The notes under the pieces: model-generated
What the model saw: the letters and a program-made list of their open reading frames with translations, nothing else
Told to the model about the DNA's origin: nothing
Database searches by the model: none
Source: Maratus speciosus
Lineage: Eukaryota; Arthropoda; Arachnida; Araneae; Salticidae
Assembly (NCBI GenBank): GCA_963932465.1
Contig: OZ010786.1
Span: forward strand, 444,342,619-444,406,618
Length of the DNA stretch: 64,000 nucleotides
Direction: 5' to 3'
Shown here: positions 45,721-56,402 of the stretch, in pieces
How the letters are laid out: every line of letters begins with the position of its first letter
How positions within the stretch are numbered: position 1 is the stretch's first letter
Made by a program: the position numbers and the translations under genes

Positions 45721-46190
45721 ATGCATTTCGAGCAATCATTACTAATATACAGTAATTCGGATACAATATAGTATCTGAAATCTTCTCAAATACGCTGCAA
45801 ACAATTCCCCCTATACCATTATGAACGGAATTCTTTTGTGTGGCCCTGTAAATGAACAATAATTATTCTTTGCACCGCATATTAAACGGAATGCATATTT
45901 TAGTGGACTTCATAAATGAATATCAATTTTACTATGTTTGAAAGAGTGTAACACAATTAAAAATAATTTGAAACGATTTTTTCTCATTGGCCGTAATGTA
46001 ACGGGAAACTTTTGACTGTCCCTGTAAATGTACTAAACATGCTACAAACTTCATTTGAAATAGGGAACGTGCTATGGTAAAGGTCACTAACATCCAAAAA
46101 TTTCAGAACGATCCGAGCATGTTTACGAGAGTTAGAGCGTGGACAGATGGTCAGACAAACCGAAGTCATAATCACTTTTCAACTAGTTAA
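45721..46190. repeat. Dispersed repeat R3, copy D (3' part, rearranged)
   Basis: Directly abuts copy C. Contains two versions of the GGAATTCTTTTGTGTG/CCTGTAAATGAAC region and ends with GAGTTAGAGCGTGGACAGAT and a TTTTCAACT terminus, so it is a partial tandem copy. Confidence 0.65.
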
Positions 46191-46591
46191 AGACACCAAC
46201 GATGATAAGCAGTATCCGTAGAATTGATAAATTGTTCATATTAAACTAGTGATACTAGTAGTGGTCGTGAAGTAGTAGTCGAGCGGTTTTAATAGGAAGG
46301 CAAGGTAAACAGAAGATGTATTTCCCCACTTACGAAACAAACACCACATTTTAATTCAACAGTTAATTAACATAAAGTCAACTTCACAGCCCAGATGAAA
46401 GAGCTCTAAGCTCAATTAACACTCATTCAGTTCTAACTTAATTTTACAACCTCACATTAGAACTCCATATTAAATTCCATAGTTAAAATACAAGCGAACA
46501 AACTCATACATAAGTAAATAAATAACTAATTAAATTCCATACAAGACATGAATATACATTTCACGACTTTGAAACAAGTAGTTGTTTTAAG
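46191..46591. other. AT-rich spacer
   Basis: No repeat or gene recognised. Confidence 0.5.
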
Positions 46592-46734
46592 CTTAAGGCT
46601 AATGTCAGATGAACATCTTTTTTGCACACTTTTTTCCTTTCTTATTATCCCTACACAATGCTAGCGGCATTGTGTAGGGATAATACATAAGGAAAAAAGC
46701 GTGCAAAAAGACGTCCGTCTGACATTAGCCTAAG
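46592..46734. mobile_element. Hairpin MITE 1 with AGGCTAATGTCAGA termini
   Basis: Imperfect palindrome. TTAGGCTAATGTCAGACG-type ends pair across the element (left CTTAAGGCTAATGTCAGATG, right GTCTGACATTAGCCTAAG), with a near-perfect inner part TATCCCTACACAATGC/GCATTGTGTAGGGATA. ATGTCAGACG is also the terminus of the 34393-37279 element, a candidate parent. Confidence 0.85.
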
Positions 46735-46736
46735 AC

Positions 46737-46857
46737 CAATGTCAGACGGGCGTCTTTTTTGCTGCTTTTTTGCTTAAGTATTATCCATTCACAATGCTGC
46801 ATTGTGAATGGATAATACTTAAGCAAAAAAGCAGCAAAAAAGACGCCCGTCTGTTAT
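46737..46857. mobile_element. Hairpin MITE 2, near-perfect palindrome
   Basis: Arms of 55 bases (46743-46797 and 46799-46853) are exact complements around a single T at 46798. Outer sequence AATGTCAGACGGGCGTC matches hairpin 1 and the 2.9 kb element. The elements lie 2-3 bases apart. Confidence 0.9.
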
Positions 46858-47429
46858 TTGTTTACTATATACCTTTTTTATGTCAATATTTACAAATTTA
46901 AGTTGTTGGTTTTGGTTAAGTTGTTGTTTTGTTTCTGTTTTTTATTATGTATTCGATTATTCTAAATTTTTCGCACTTAATTTTATTATATTTGTTCCTA
47001 AATGCTGTTATTCTTTTTTCCTTTCAAAAAATCTAATTTTCTATGCTTGTTTTGTATCTTCATTTTTGGCATTGAGCCAGAAATACTCTTTTAATGTAGT
47101 ATTTTGATTGAACGTTCCATTATCCTATTTCGACACGATTTTAGAAGTTACCAGAATGTATATTCTTTCCGCATTTTATTAAAAACCGAATGTATCAATT
47201 TTGATTAATCCGCTGTCATTTCGAAACTCAAGGGTTTGATTGGATAAAATCCATTTGTAGTTCTCATTTTATGGTCTTCCGCGTAAAAATTTTAAAAGCA
47301 ACTGCATGACGTCGGAAGACACCTTTTTCAGTGATATCATCTGCTTAAAATAGCCCCTGCATCAGAAGAATTATGCCTGTTTTATAGAATTTCGCCGTCA
47401 AAATAATGTTCACAAAATGCCTTGTTGAT
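46858..47429. other. AT-rich spacer, no gene seen
   Basis: A 75-codon plus-strand frame (46880-47107) is Phe/Ser/Val-rich with no motif, typical of chance translation of T-rich DNA. Confidence 0.5.
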
Positions 47430-47668
47430 TAAATCGAGAGTGCCATATTTTTTGTTTAATGAATATGTTAATAATGAAGTTAAACACGACCTATTTGATT
47501 ATTTCTAGGGAAAACATCCCACCGATTTTGAACGCTTGCCATTATTGTTTTTGATTAGCCCGATTATACACTGGTAAGATTGCATTGTTACTAATTGTAG
47601 TCGCTCATTTAATTGACTGCATGCTACTGTTTTCTAAGTTATGCAGTACAGGCTGGTATGGTTGCAAA

Positions 47669-47859
47669 CAGTATTGCCAGATTGGGGACTTTTTTGCCCC
47701 CAGATTGTTGATTGTCACCGTTTTTTTTTTAAACAGAAATATTCGGCTAATTTAAAAATAGATTAAAAATCCTGAAAAATAAGGCGAATTATACTATCTT
47801 AAGAAAGTGGTGACTGTCAAATAATCTGAATTTAAAAAATGCCCAATCTGGCAACACTG
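47669..47859. mobile_element. Foldback MITE with CAGTGTTGCCAG-type termini, copy 1
   Basis: 191 bp. Left CAGTATTGCCAGATTGGGGA, right CCCAATCTGGCAACACTG. Flanked by GTTGCAAA/GTTGAAAA, an imperfect 8 bp duplication, and precisely filling a site that is uninterrupted in the second R5 copy. Confidence 0.85.
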
Positions 47860-47898
47860 GTTGAAAATTCAGTGATTTTCCTGTCCAACGCATTTAAT

Positions 47899-48083
47899 AG
47901 TGTTGCCAGTGGGCTACTTTTTTTTATTTAGATTTCTTGATTGACACCACTTTTTTTAAATGGCAATATTCGCCTTATTTAATGGCATATTAATTAAGGC
48001 AAAAACAAGGAGAAATTTACCGTTCAAAAAAGTGGTGCCAATCAAGAAATCTGAATTTTAAAAAAGTAGCCCACTGGCAACAC
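47899..48083. mobile_element. Foldback MITE with AGTGTTGCCAG termini, copy 2
   Basis: 185 bp. Left AGTGTTGCCAGTGGGCTACT, right AGTAGCCCACTGGCAACACT (exact complements). Flanks CATTTAAT/GATTTAAT. Subterminal GATTTCTTGATTGACACCAC is mirrored by GTGGTGCCAATCAAGAAATC. Family shared with copy 1. Confidence 0.85.
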
Positions 48084-48478
48084 TGATTTAATGTGTGTTC
48101 ATTTGAAGTGTACCATACTTAATTCATGTCAATGAAGAAGTTGAACTCAACCTGTTTGATCCTTTCTCTGGAAAACATCCAGGGATTTTCAACTTTTGCC
48201 ATTATTGATTTTGATTAGCTCAATTGTACGCTGGTGTGACTGCGCTGTTACTAATTGCAGTCACTCACTTGATTGACTGTACGCTACTGCATTCTAAGTT
48301 ATGCAGTGCACTTTGGTAGGGTTGCAAAGTTTGGGATTTTTCTCTCCAACGTCATTGAGTATATGTTCGTTTGAAGTGTACTATGAGCTGTATAATCTTT
48401 TTTATGGATTTTTCAAGCTTTTTCACCAACTTCTGCGATCACTTAAATTCTGTACGCTACTTAATGGGATATTTCGTC

Positions 48479-48650
48479 ATATATATATATATATCATACA
48501 CATGTATAAAAAATTATCAAACTTTGAACAGGGGCGTGGTTTTGTTGTCTAGGGGTCATGATCGGTGCAAATATACAAAAATGTTCTGGAATCACTTTCC
48601 TGCAGACGGCTGCAATTTTTACCTTATGTAATGAAAGCTACCTAAAAGAA
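48479..48650. repeat. Dispersed repeat R6, copy 2, with leading AT run
   Basis: AT run at 48479-48494, then GGGGTCATGATCGGTGCAAA, CACTTTCCTGCAGACGGCTG and GTAATGAAAGCTACCTAAAA in the order seen at 25802-25935. Two overlapping plus-strand frames here are repeat by-products. Confidence 0.7.
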
Positions 48651-48699
48651 TCCTGAATTGGATACTACGCATTTTTATTTGAAAAAGCCATTAAATTAT

Positions 48700-49010
48700 G
48701 TACCTTTTACGGGAATCTTTTGAATTTTAAGTTCTTACATTAAGTTTAATTAAGGAAAATTAGCTTCCTTTCTAATTGTTTGTTTAATCACCCCATTATT
48801 GAATTACTTATTAAATAAACCGAAAAACTGTTTTAAATCAGGAAGATTAGTTTAACTTTTCGATTAGACTATCGTTATAGTACTAAATTTTATAATTTCT
48901 AGACTTTATTAAATCTAATTACTTAAAGCATTGCTTAGATTTCCCCTGTTTTTCTAATGAATTGAACTGTACCTTTCACATAATCTCAAATACATATATG
49001 TTACTTTGCA
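48700..49010. repeat. Dispersed repeat R4, partial copy 3
   Basis: TCTAATTGTTTGTTTAATCA and neighbouring TTATTAAATAAACCGAAAAA-type blocks resemble the R4 copies; similarity is weaker and partial. Confidence 0.45.
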
Positions 49011-49296
49011 GGATAAAGTATAGAATTTTTAAATACTTGTGATATATTTATTTTCAGTAGCGATAAAATAATTGCTTTTAAGCAAAAGAATAATTTATTT
49101 ATTTCAATAGCCCGAAAAACTTCACGACATTTCTAACAGAAGCATGCTAATCATGGAAAGACCATTCTTTTAGTGATTATAATGTTGTAGAAAAGGATTA
49201 TGGGAGCTTCCTCATTAGTCACTCTAAGCATGAATTATTGAAAACAAAATGTCAGATATACGTAATGCACATATTAAGAATTATCACATGTAAGTA
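49011..49296. other. AT-rich spacer
   Basis: Nothing recognised. Confidence 0.5.
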
Positions 49297-49750
49297 CCGA
49301 GTGTCCCAAAAAGGACTGACTGATTTTAAAATTCAATAACTTCCAAACGGTGACAGATATTAAAAAAATTCTTGCAGGAGGGTTATGCATAAAGTCAAAA
49401 GTTTTTTTACAGTGATTTTCGATTTTAGTTCGAATTACAAACAATAGATGGCGCTGCGATCAATAGAGGCTAAATTCAGGCTCGATTTTTGGTACTTCGT
49501 GGCCCGGATAATACATTTCCATCTCCTTTTTCTGCATGGAACAATAAAAAAGGACCAAAAATCAAGCCTGCATTTAGCGACTATTGCTTACAGCGCCATC
49601 TATTGTTTGTAATTTGAACTAAAATCGAAAATCACTGTAATAAAACTTTTGACTTTATGCATAACTTTCCTGCAAGAATTTTTTTAATATCTGTCACCGT
49701 TTGGAAGTTATTGAATTTTAAAATCAGTCAGTCCTTTTTGGGACACCCGG
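49297..49750. mobile_element. Foldback MITE with CCGRGTGTCCCAAAAAGGAC termini
   Basis: 454 bp, flanked by TA. Arms of ~170 bp are near-perfect complements: CCGAGTGTCCCAAAAAGGAC at the left, GTCCTTTTTGGGACACCCGG at the right, and inner CAATAGATGGCGCTG / CAGCGCCATCTATTG. No coding potential. A scrap of its arm (GGACTGACTG...AATTCAATAACTT) lies at 56282-56312, next to the Penelope-like element. Confidence 0.9.
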
Positions 49751-49895
49751 TATATATGTAATCTATAAGGTACAGGCATTCGGAATGAAAAGATATCACC
49801 CCTATTACTCTGCTTCATATCATCTTATAAAAACTAACCTGACTCCAATCGATTAGTAATAACATTTGCTAATGAATGGTACACTTTGAGGAAAG

Positions 49896-50467
49896 TGTGA
49901 TGGATTGGCGCCGCTGGGACATGAACCAGGGGTCTCATGATAAATAGGCGAGAACGTTAACGTCGAGCAAAAGGCTAAGCCAGTTACTCTAAGCTAGTAA
50001 CTCGCTTTATACTGATCATGTGAGATGAGATGGCTACACATTCCCTCCCCAGTGAGGAAGACATCTTGTTGACCTCTGACGAGCGATATGCACTAATAAG
50101 TGATACCGTCGTACGCGCAGTATGACAGGCTTTGTGCTGTGAGCTTTTCACAGGCTTTGTTGCTGGAGATGATTTATTTTCCCTGTTCCGTTTGTTCGTT
50201 GTGTGAAATGTTTTATTAAATGTTGCTTGTGTGAATTAAAATGCTTTATTTATTCAATATATTCATGAACACGCGCATCAAAAGGTTGCATGTTCAAATC
50301 ACGTCCGGATCACCAATTGGAGAGTGTGATGGATTGGTGCCGCTGGTATATGAACCAGGGATCTCATGATCGGTAAGCGAGAACGTTAGCGTCGAGCAAA
50401 AGGCCAAGCCAGTTACTCTAAACTAGTAATTCGCTTTATACTGATCATGTGAGATGAGATACCTACA
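49896..50467 (-). mobile_element. TRIM-like miniature LTR retroelement
   Basis: Two direct repeats of 143 bp (49896-50038 and 50325-50467), each TGTGATGGATTGG...CTACA on the plus strand and so TGTAG...CATCACA on the minus strand. In minus orientation the upstream LTR (50325-50467) is followed after 9 bases by TGGTGATCCGGACGTGATTT (50291-50315), a tRNA primer-binding site pattern. GGGGAGGGAA (50041-50050) lies just before the other LTR as a polypurine tract. The 286 bp interior has no coding capacity. LTRs differ at about a dozen positions. No clear target duplication was found. Confidence 0.7.
50291..50315 (-). promoter_or_regulatory. Primer-binding site of the TRIM element
   Basis: Minus strand TGGTGATCCGGACGTGATTT plus GAACA: the complement reads as a T-arm (GTTCAAATC) plus acceptor strand ending CCA. 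The length and the leading TGG make this a good match to tRNA-primed reverse transcription. The tRNA species is not determined. Confidence 0.65.
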
Positions 50468-50485
50468 ACTTATACTTATGATTTG

Positions 50486-51415
50486 TTTAAGGGATCGTCT
50501 ATAAAGAAATTGTATTAAACTTTAAATATTTCAATGCTAACACCTAATTTTTGCACCATATTTGGATTTTCCCTTAGGATACCAAACAATATGTCATTTG
50601 GTCGAATAGTTTATGAATTATGCATGTTTGAATTTTGAAAGTCTTAATGTTGAATTCATTTTAATTCGCACAAAACAGATTGCAATACGGATAGCTTTTT
50701 AGGCATAACTCTAAAACTACTTGGCTGAATGAATTGTAATTTTGGATTTGCATATTTGAAACTTCTAGCGATTAATTTCTGTTAAGAATTTCATAAATTG
50801 CAATTCAAATTGCTATCGAAAAACAATTTAAAAATATTTTTTTTCGAATTTTAAATGGTTAAAATTACAAGTAAACGGTACCAAATATTTAAGTTATTTT
50901 TGAGGTAGAATAATGTGTAAAGTTGGTCATTTCTTCAATTCTTCAATATGTTTCCTTGAGGGATCGTCTATATAGAAATTATATTAAACTTTAAATTTTT
51001 CAATGCTAACACCTAATTTTTGCACCATATTTGGATTTTACCTTTGGATACCAAACAAAATGTAATTTGGCCAAATAATCTATGAATTACGCAGGTTTGA
51101 ATTTTGAAACTGTTAATGTTGAATTCATTTATAATCGTTTCAAAACATATTGCAATACGTATATTTTTTTATTCATAACTCTAAAACTACTTGGCTGAAT
51201 GAGCTGTAATTTTAGATTTACATATTTAAAACTTCCGGAGATTGATTTCTGTTAAGAATTTCACATATTACAATTCATATTTCCATAAAAATAATTTCAA
51301 AATATATATTTCTTCGAATTTTAAATGATTCAACTTACGAGTAAACGGTGCCAAATATTAAATTTATTCTTGAGGGAGAATAAGCGCAAAGTTGGTAATT
51401 TCATCAATAGGCTTC
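50486..51415. repeat. Tandem duplication, ~469 bp unit, two copies
   Basis: GGGATCGTCTATA occurs at 50491 and 50960. Shared in order: TTTCAATGCTAACACCTAAT, GCACCATATTTGGATTTT, ATAACTCTAAAACTACTTGG, CGAATTTTAAATG. Copies differ at many positions (an old duplication). No coding signal. Confidence 0.85.
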
Positions 51416-51565
51416 TTTGTTTAAATTTCAAATATCTTGACAGATGACTTTGCACTGTCTCAAGGAGTTACAACGCTCAGAATAACGAATAAAAGTGTAA
51501 TTAAGCTCATTCAGTTTTTAACTTGCATTCTGTTTAATTGTCAAAACTCCAAACAATTGCTTTTT

Positions 51566-51930
51566 AGGTGTGTTCGTAATAATATAAATACGTAGCACCT
51601 ATAGTCGTCAATCTGTCCGTCCGCATACAACAGAGCAAAAACTACCCAACCGAATGGTATGAAAGTTTAAATATATAATTGTTGCAAAATGCTGTCGAGT
51701 CATTTCATATTTTCTGAAAATCGCATGCATAGTTTAATCACAGGGTAAGCGAAAATTTTTCGTTACATTAAGGCCAATGGGAAAAATATTGTAAATGAAT
51801 TTGAATGATGTTACAGCATTTCGAACAGAATGAAATGGATATGCACTTATGAAGTCCACTAAAATACACATTCAGTATGATATGTGGTTCAAAAAATATT
51901 TATAAAACAAGTTATAATACGAACGCACCT
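51566..51930. mobile_element. MITE with AGGTGYGTTCGTAAT termini, copy 2
   Basis: 365 bp. Left AGGTGTGTTCGTAATAATAT, right ATAATACGAACGCACCT. Same family as 36211-36740 but without the internal duplication, so probably nearer the ancestral form. The shared extension (CATTTGCCACGTTTTCC...) runs to 51970. Confidence 0.85.
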
Positions 51931-51970
51931 CATTTGCCACGTTTTCCGTGCAATTTCCAACTTGTTGAAA

Positions 51971-52439
51971 TTGCAAGAGTTTCTTTTTCCCAGCTCAAGA
52001 AAGTCTATCTTCATCTACCGGTTATAGTTGGGACTAAAATGAGAAACTAGTATAGTAAAGAAATTCTTGACTTCATACAATACTTTCCTTAGAAAAATTA
52101 ACTGCAATAGCTGCCACCATTTATTAGTTATAACTTTCGGAACACATTGTAAAGGAAAGAATTGCAATCATGATTTGTATATCTGTGTGTGAGTGAACTC
52201 GATACCACGCAAATGGTACTTCTGATTAACAGCCATTTGGCGAATATTTTATAGACCATTGTCGCCAAAACTGATTTTCGAAAAAAATTGCCGACGAATT
52301 ACGTATTTAATGCATTTTACAACCACTTTCAAATCACTCTATAAGAAAAATCACCATGGAAATGTGAAAAATTACAAGTGATAAATATTGAGGCAATGTG
52401 AAATACTACAAGTAATAAATATTGGGACAATCTAATCTA
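51971..52439. other. AT-rich spacer
   Basis: Two short near-identical stretches (GAAATATTACAAGTAATAAA-type at 52370 and 52400) form a small tandem. No gene seen. Confidence 0.5.
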
Positions 52440-52448
52440 GCATTAGTG

Positions 52449-52502
52449 GCTCAAAGACGACGTCTTCAGTTTAAAAAAGGGAGGTACGGCGTTCAAATCC
52501 AG
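52449..52502 (+). pseudogene. tRNA-like (Pol III promoter-like) fragment
   Basis: TTAGTGGCTCAAAGACGACG resembles an A box and GCGTTCAAATCCAGCC resembles a B box, at tRNA-like spacing (~40 bp). No full acceptor stem was found, so a tRNA-derived SINE head or tRNA pseudogene is more likely than a working tRNA. Confidence 0.35.
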
Positions 52503-52724
52503 CCTATTTCATAGCATCAAAAATTTACAAAAATGTTCCTTTTTTTAGTTTTCTGGAAAACCCACTGCAAAAAAAGACAAACGTTTCTTAATAAAGGAAA
52601 GTACAATATAACCACGAATGAAAATATACATTAACCTCTAACGAGTTACTCACGATTCCAAAAGACGTTTCTTATCATTAGAAAACTCAGAAACTAATAC
52701 CTTTTGAGGATTTAAAAAAGCATT

Positions 52725-53110
52725 TATAAAAACAATGTTTCTTTGCTACCACTTATTTTCGGAAACGTTTCATCGTTGTTTTTATAGAGTATTAATTATT
52801 CTCAAACTGAGATACCAGTTTTTAGGATACTAACAGCTCTCAGTTAAATACTTTCAGCTGAGTAATTTAATATTGTTTTAATACATGTAAGAGTTACAAA
52901 ATAATATTAATATTAATATTAATGTTAATGCTTTTAATGTATCATGTTCGTCTGTAAAACTTCTTTGTTTAATATGAAAATGTTCTATTGTGAATGGATG
53001 GCATCCGAAAAACCGTTATTTCAGATTAAGAAAATTTATTAATACATTGTAAAAATGTCTCGCAAACGTTTCCGAAAATCAGTGGCAGCAAAAGAAAGTT
53101 TCTTTTTGTT
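52725..53110. repeat. Inverted repeat, ~45 bp arms
   Basis: TTTCTTTGCTACCACTTATT with TTTCGGAAACGTTT (52738-52771) faces AAACGTTTCCGAAAATCAGTGG with CAGCAAAAGAAA (53064-53100). Could be the ends of an uncharacterised MITE of ~385 bp. Confidence 0.6.
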
Positions 53111-53129
53111 AATGCTTTTTGAAGTCTCG

Positions 53130-53600
53130 AAAAATTTATTGGTTTCAGAGGTTTCTATAGATACAGAACCATTTTTTTCGATCGTGGGTAGTGTAGCCAT
53201 GTGTCCCGATTTACGCGAGATGTCCCGATTTACGCGAGATGTCCCGAATTTCAGTCTCGAAAAAATGTATTGGTTTCTGAGGTTTCTATAGATACAGAAC
53301 CCTTTTTTCGATCATGGGTAGTGTACCCATGTGTCCCAATTTACGCGGGATGTCCCGAATTTCCATCTTGAAAAATGTATTGGTTTCTGGGGTTTCTATA
53401 GATACAGCACCCTTTTTTCGATTGTGGTTAGTATAGCCATGTGTCCCGATTTACGCGGGATGTCCCGAATTTCAGCCTCGAAAAATGTATTAGTTTCTGA
53501 GGTTTCTATAGATACAGAACCCTTTTTATTCGATCATAGGTAGTGAAAACATATGTCCCGATTTGCGCGGGATGTCCCGAATTTCATGGGGTCAAGGTCT
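53130..53600. repeat. Tandem repeat, ~111 bp unit, about four copies
   Basis: GGTTTCTATAGATACAGAAC recurs near 53150, 53281 and 53503, with a one-base variant near 53392. TGTCCCGATTTACGCG-type blocks alternate with it. The first unit has an extra 19 bp duplication of its GTCCCGATTTACGCGAGAT block. Open frames at 53055-53803 are read-throughs of this array, in different frames, and are not annotated as genes. Confidence 0.9.
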
Positions 53601-56031
53601 GTCCGTGTAAGCACTGCGCGGGACGCAAAAAGTCCCAATTTTTAATGATGCACAAATTCTTTTTAATTTCATGTAGTACCATGTTATTCGTTTGTTTACA
53701 CCGAGTGGAACTTAACACAGTAAAATCTACAAAGGAAATTTTTTATAGCCACTTCCAAATGAATACCTTACAAATCTACTTGCCTAGACGGAAATCTGTC
53801 TAAAAGTATATATATATTTTTTTTTTTTGTAGTTGCTACGGGTTGCTATTTCGCGAGTTTTACTGTTATTTGTTCAGTAAATTTTGTGTAAACGAAACCT
53901 GTTTATAACGAAAGTCTGTTTTAATAGTAAAAGTTTCACTGTCTCTACGATCGGAGCAATATACAATTATACCTGATAAATTGAAATTTTGTCCATAATT
54001 GCGCAAAATTCCTAAATTAGAAATTTTCCCTTTTGTTTCTAACGATTCTGCTTTCAGAGGTTTTACTGTATAAGACTGTTGTGTTTATTTAGTATGATGA
54101 AAGCTGCTAACACGGAATCGCAAGTCGAGGGGGAAAATTCCATTTAAAACAGGTAGATTGAATGGTAAACCTTCTCACCGCCGCGAACTGATATATCTGT
54201 TCACTAAGCTGCAGGTTTCACTGCAATGGAAGCATTATTTAAATTAATATAATTCTACAGATATAATCCAGTTTTAAAACATTAAGTTACGATTACTACT
54301 CTCAAGGATTTATATGCCTATGCGTAGTAAAAAAAAATATTTCATGTTGGAAAAAATACGTCTTTTTAGCATGTAAAAAGATTATTAAACAATACTACAA
54401 TTTTGCCTTTTTTCTCGCCGGTCAGAGGAACGAAGTGTCAGTGAATTTTTTTAATTTAAGAAAAGATTCCGTTATAGACATGTTCTAGTTTCATAGGGTT
54501 TTCTGTATTTCTATGTCCCGATTTAGAAACCATTGTCCCTACTATTTTGTCTCCCTCTCCAACCTTATGTGACGCTGGAACAGGCAATACTAATCGTGAG
54601 TAACTCAGAAATGGTTATTGTACATTTTCGTTCGTGAGTATATTATATTTTCTTCGATTAAGTAACATTTATATCTTTTTACAATGCAGTATCTGAAACA
54701 TCAAGTGAAGTCATTCTAAATTTTTTAACCCATTTATGCCTAGCGTCTCATTTTTGGGATGCTTCGAAATTTAATAAATTTGTATAATTTTCTTCTTCTT
54801 TATAACATGAAAATTATATGAAATAATTATCTATAAATATCTTTATCTGTTACCGAAAGTAAGATGGACATTTATTGGCTTAAATAAATGTTTTATATAT
54901 ATATATATATAGATTTTTCATTTTTGAAGATGGTAAAATTTAAAAAGTAAGTTTATTTGTGTTTTTTTTTCTATCAAGGATCCAAATAAATAATTCATAG
55001 ACTTTGCTAGTAGACTTCTTTGAAATACGTATATTTTTTAATTGTGAAATTATATGTTCAAGCCTATTTTTTATGCATGTCTGTAACGTACAAAAAAATA
55101 GGACGCTAGGCACGAATGGGTACATATTTCTATTAGCCATTTAGGACAGTTATTTATGTAAAGTTTTTTTCAAGATGATTATGAAACAAATTGCTTTTAA
55201 GCCTCAAATACGATTGTTCTTAGTTTATTATTACTCATACTCATAACGTTATTAGTCTCTGTAAAGAAATAAATATATTTTTTTAGTAAATCATAAAAAT
55301 ACTAATTTTAGTATATAATATGCAATTTAAAAGCTTATTTCATATAAGTTTAGACAAAACATATAATTATACATATTATACTATTACAAATATTATGCAT
55401 ATTACCATATTTAGTACGTTTACATTTAATCAAATAAACACAAAATATTTTAGCGTAATTTTTTTTAGTATTTTTTCAGTTCATTTTGCAACATTTTACA
55501 GGGATTTTACCAACAAATTTGATAAAACAAAAACTCAGGCACAAATGAGTTAATTTTAAAATCTTCAGTCTGTATCATGGCACCCTGTATACATATGTTA
55601 GTGATTTATGCAGCATTTCCTTCCCCTGTGCATATATTCTCATTCACAACAATGCTTGGCTATTTCATACTTCATTTAAAAAATCTACTACGCATATTAA
55701 AGAGGAAAATTTTATTAAATTATGTACGGAACTTCGTAAAACTTTCTCAAATTAAGCCATTATATTAATGTGCTCAATTAATTAAATTGATTTTGCCCCA
55801 TTCTAATTGTTTGCTTAAAAATTATTTTTCAATCAGGAAGTTTTGTTTAATTGAGAAATTAAACAAAACTTCTGAACTTTATCTTTTAAAACTTTAAAGC
55901 TTTGTCGTACGCTATAAAACTTAATTATTTCATTCGCATAGCTAAATTGAATGTAGAAAAATTGAGCATTGTTTAGATTTCCATATTTATGAAAATATTA
56001 CGATAAATTCTGGAACGTGTCTTATTTAACC
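53601..56031. other. AT-rich region, no gene seen; R4-like scrap at 55700-56000
   Basis: Contains an AT run near 54892-54911 and, near 55790-55870, CCCATTCTAATTGTTTGCTT and TCAATCAGGAAGTTTTG resembling R4. An inverted pair AAGTTTTGTTTAATTGAGA/TTAAACAAAACTT lies at 55840-55872. Short frames here are low complexity. Confidence 0.5.
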
Positions 56032-56250
56032 CACTGTTAAAAAATTTGTAGAAAATATTCCAGTCATTCGACAGTTTTTACAGAAGACATAACAGAAGAC
56101 ATTTACGGTAACATAACCGTAATTTAACTCTATTCTGACCAGAATATGGCCAATAATAGGGTGAGATTTGATTTATAATATGGTCAAGTAACCGTTGTCT
56201 TAAAAAAACAGCCAAATGACTGCACAGTTTGCTGCCTATTTTTAACAGTG
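56032..56250. mobile_element. Short MITE with CACTGTTAAAAA termini, copy 2
   Basis: 219 bp. Left CACTGTTAAAAAATTTG, right TATTTTTAACAGTG. Interior shares TCTATTCTGACCAGAATATG and ATATGGTCAAGTAACC with the copy at 39574-39735. Longer and more diverged than copy 1. Confidence 0.8.
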
Positions 56251-56402
56251 TCCATTAATAGCATACTAAATATCATAAAATGGACTGACTGTTTTTTTAA
56301 ATTCAATAACTTGCAAATGTAGTAAATAAAGCCTTTGTGCAACAATATTAAAAAGCAGAAAAACCAACGTTTAAAATGCACAAATAATATATGAAAAGCA
56401 GC

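Larger units (their letters stand above)
47430..48345. repeat. Direct repeat R5 (two copies), the first carrying two MITEs
   Basis: 47440-47668 and 48115-48330 share GAAAACATCC, TTGCCATTATTG, TTTTGATTAGC, GTTACTAATTG, TTCTAAGTTATGCAGT and GGTTGCAAA. After GGTTGCAAA copy 2 continues uninterrupted to CCAACGTCATT..., while in copy 1 the corresponding stretch is broken by the MITEs at 47669 and 47899. Confidence 0.75.

Noticed and set aside
46600..46860. Hairpins resembling rho-independent terminators or a microRNA precursor
   Set aside because: The context is eukaryotic, and terminal sequences shared with a larger transposon explain the symmetry better. A small-RNA role was not excluded.
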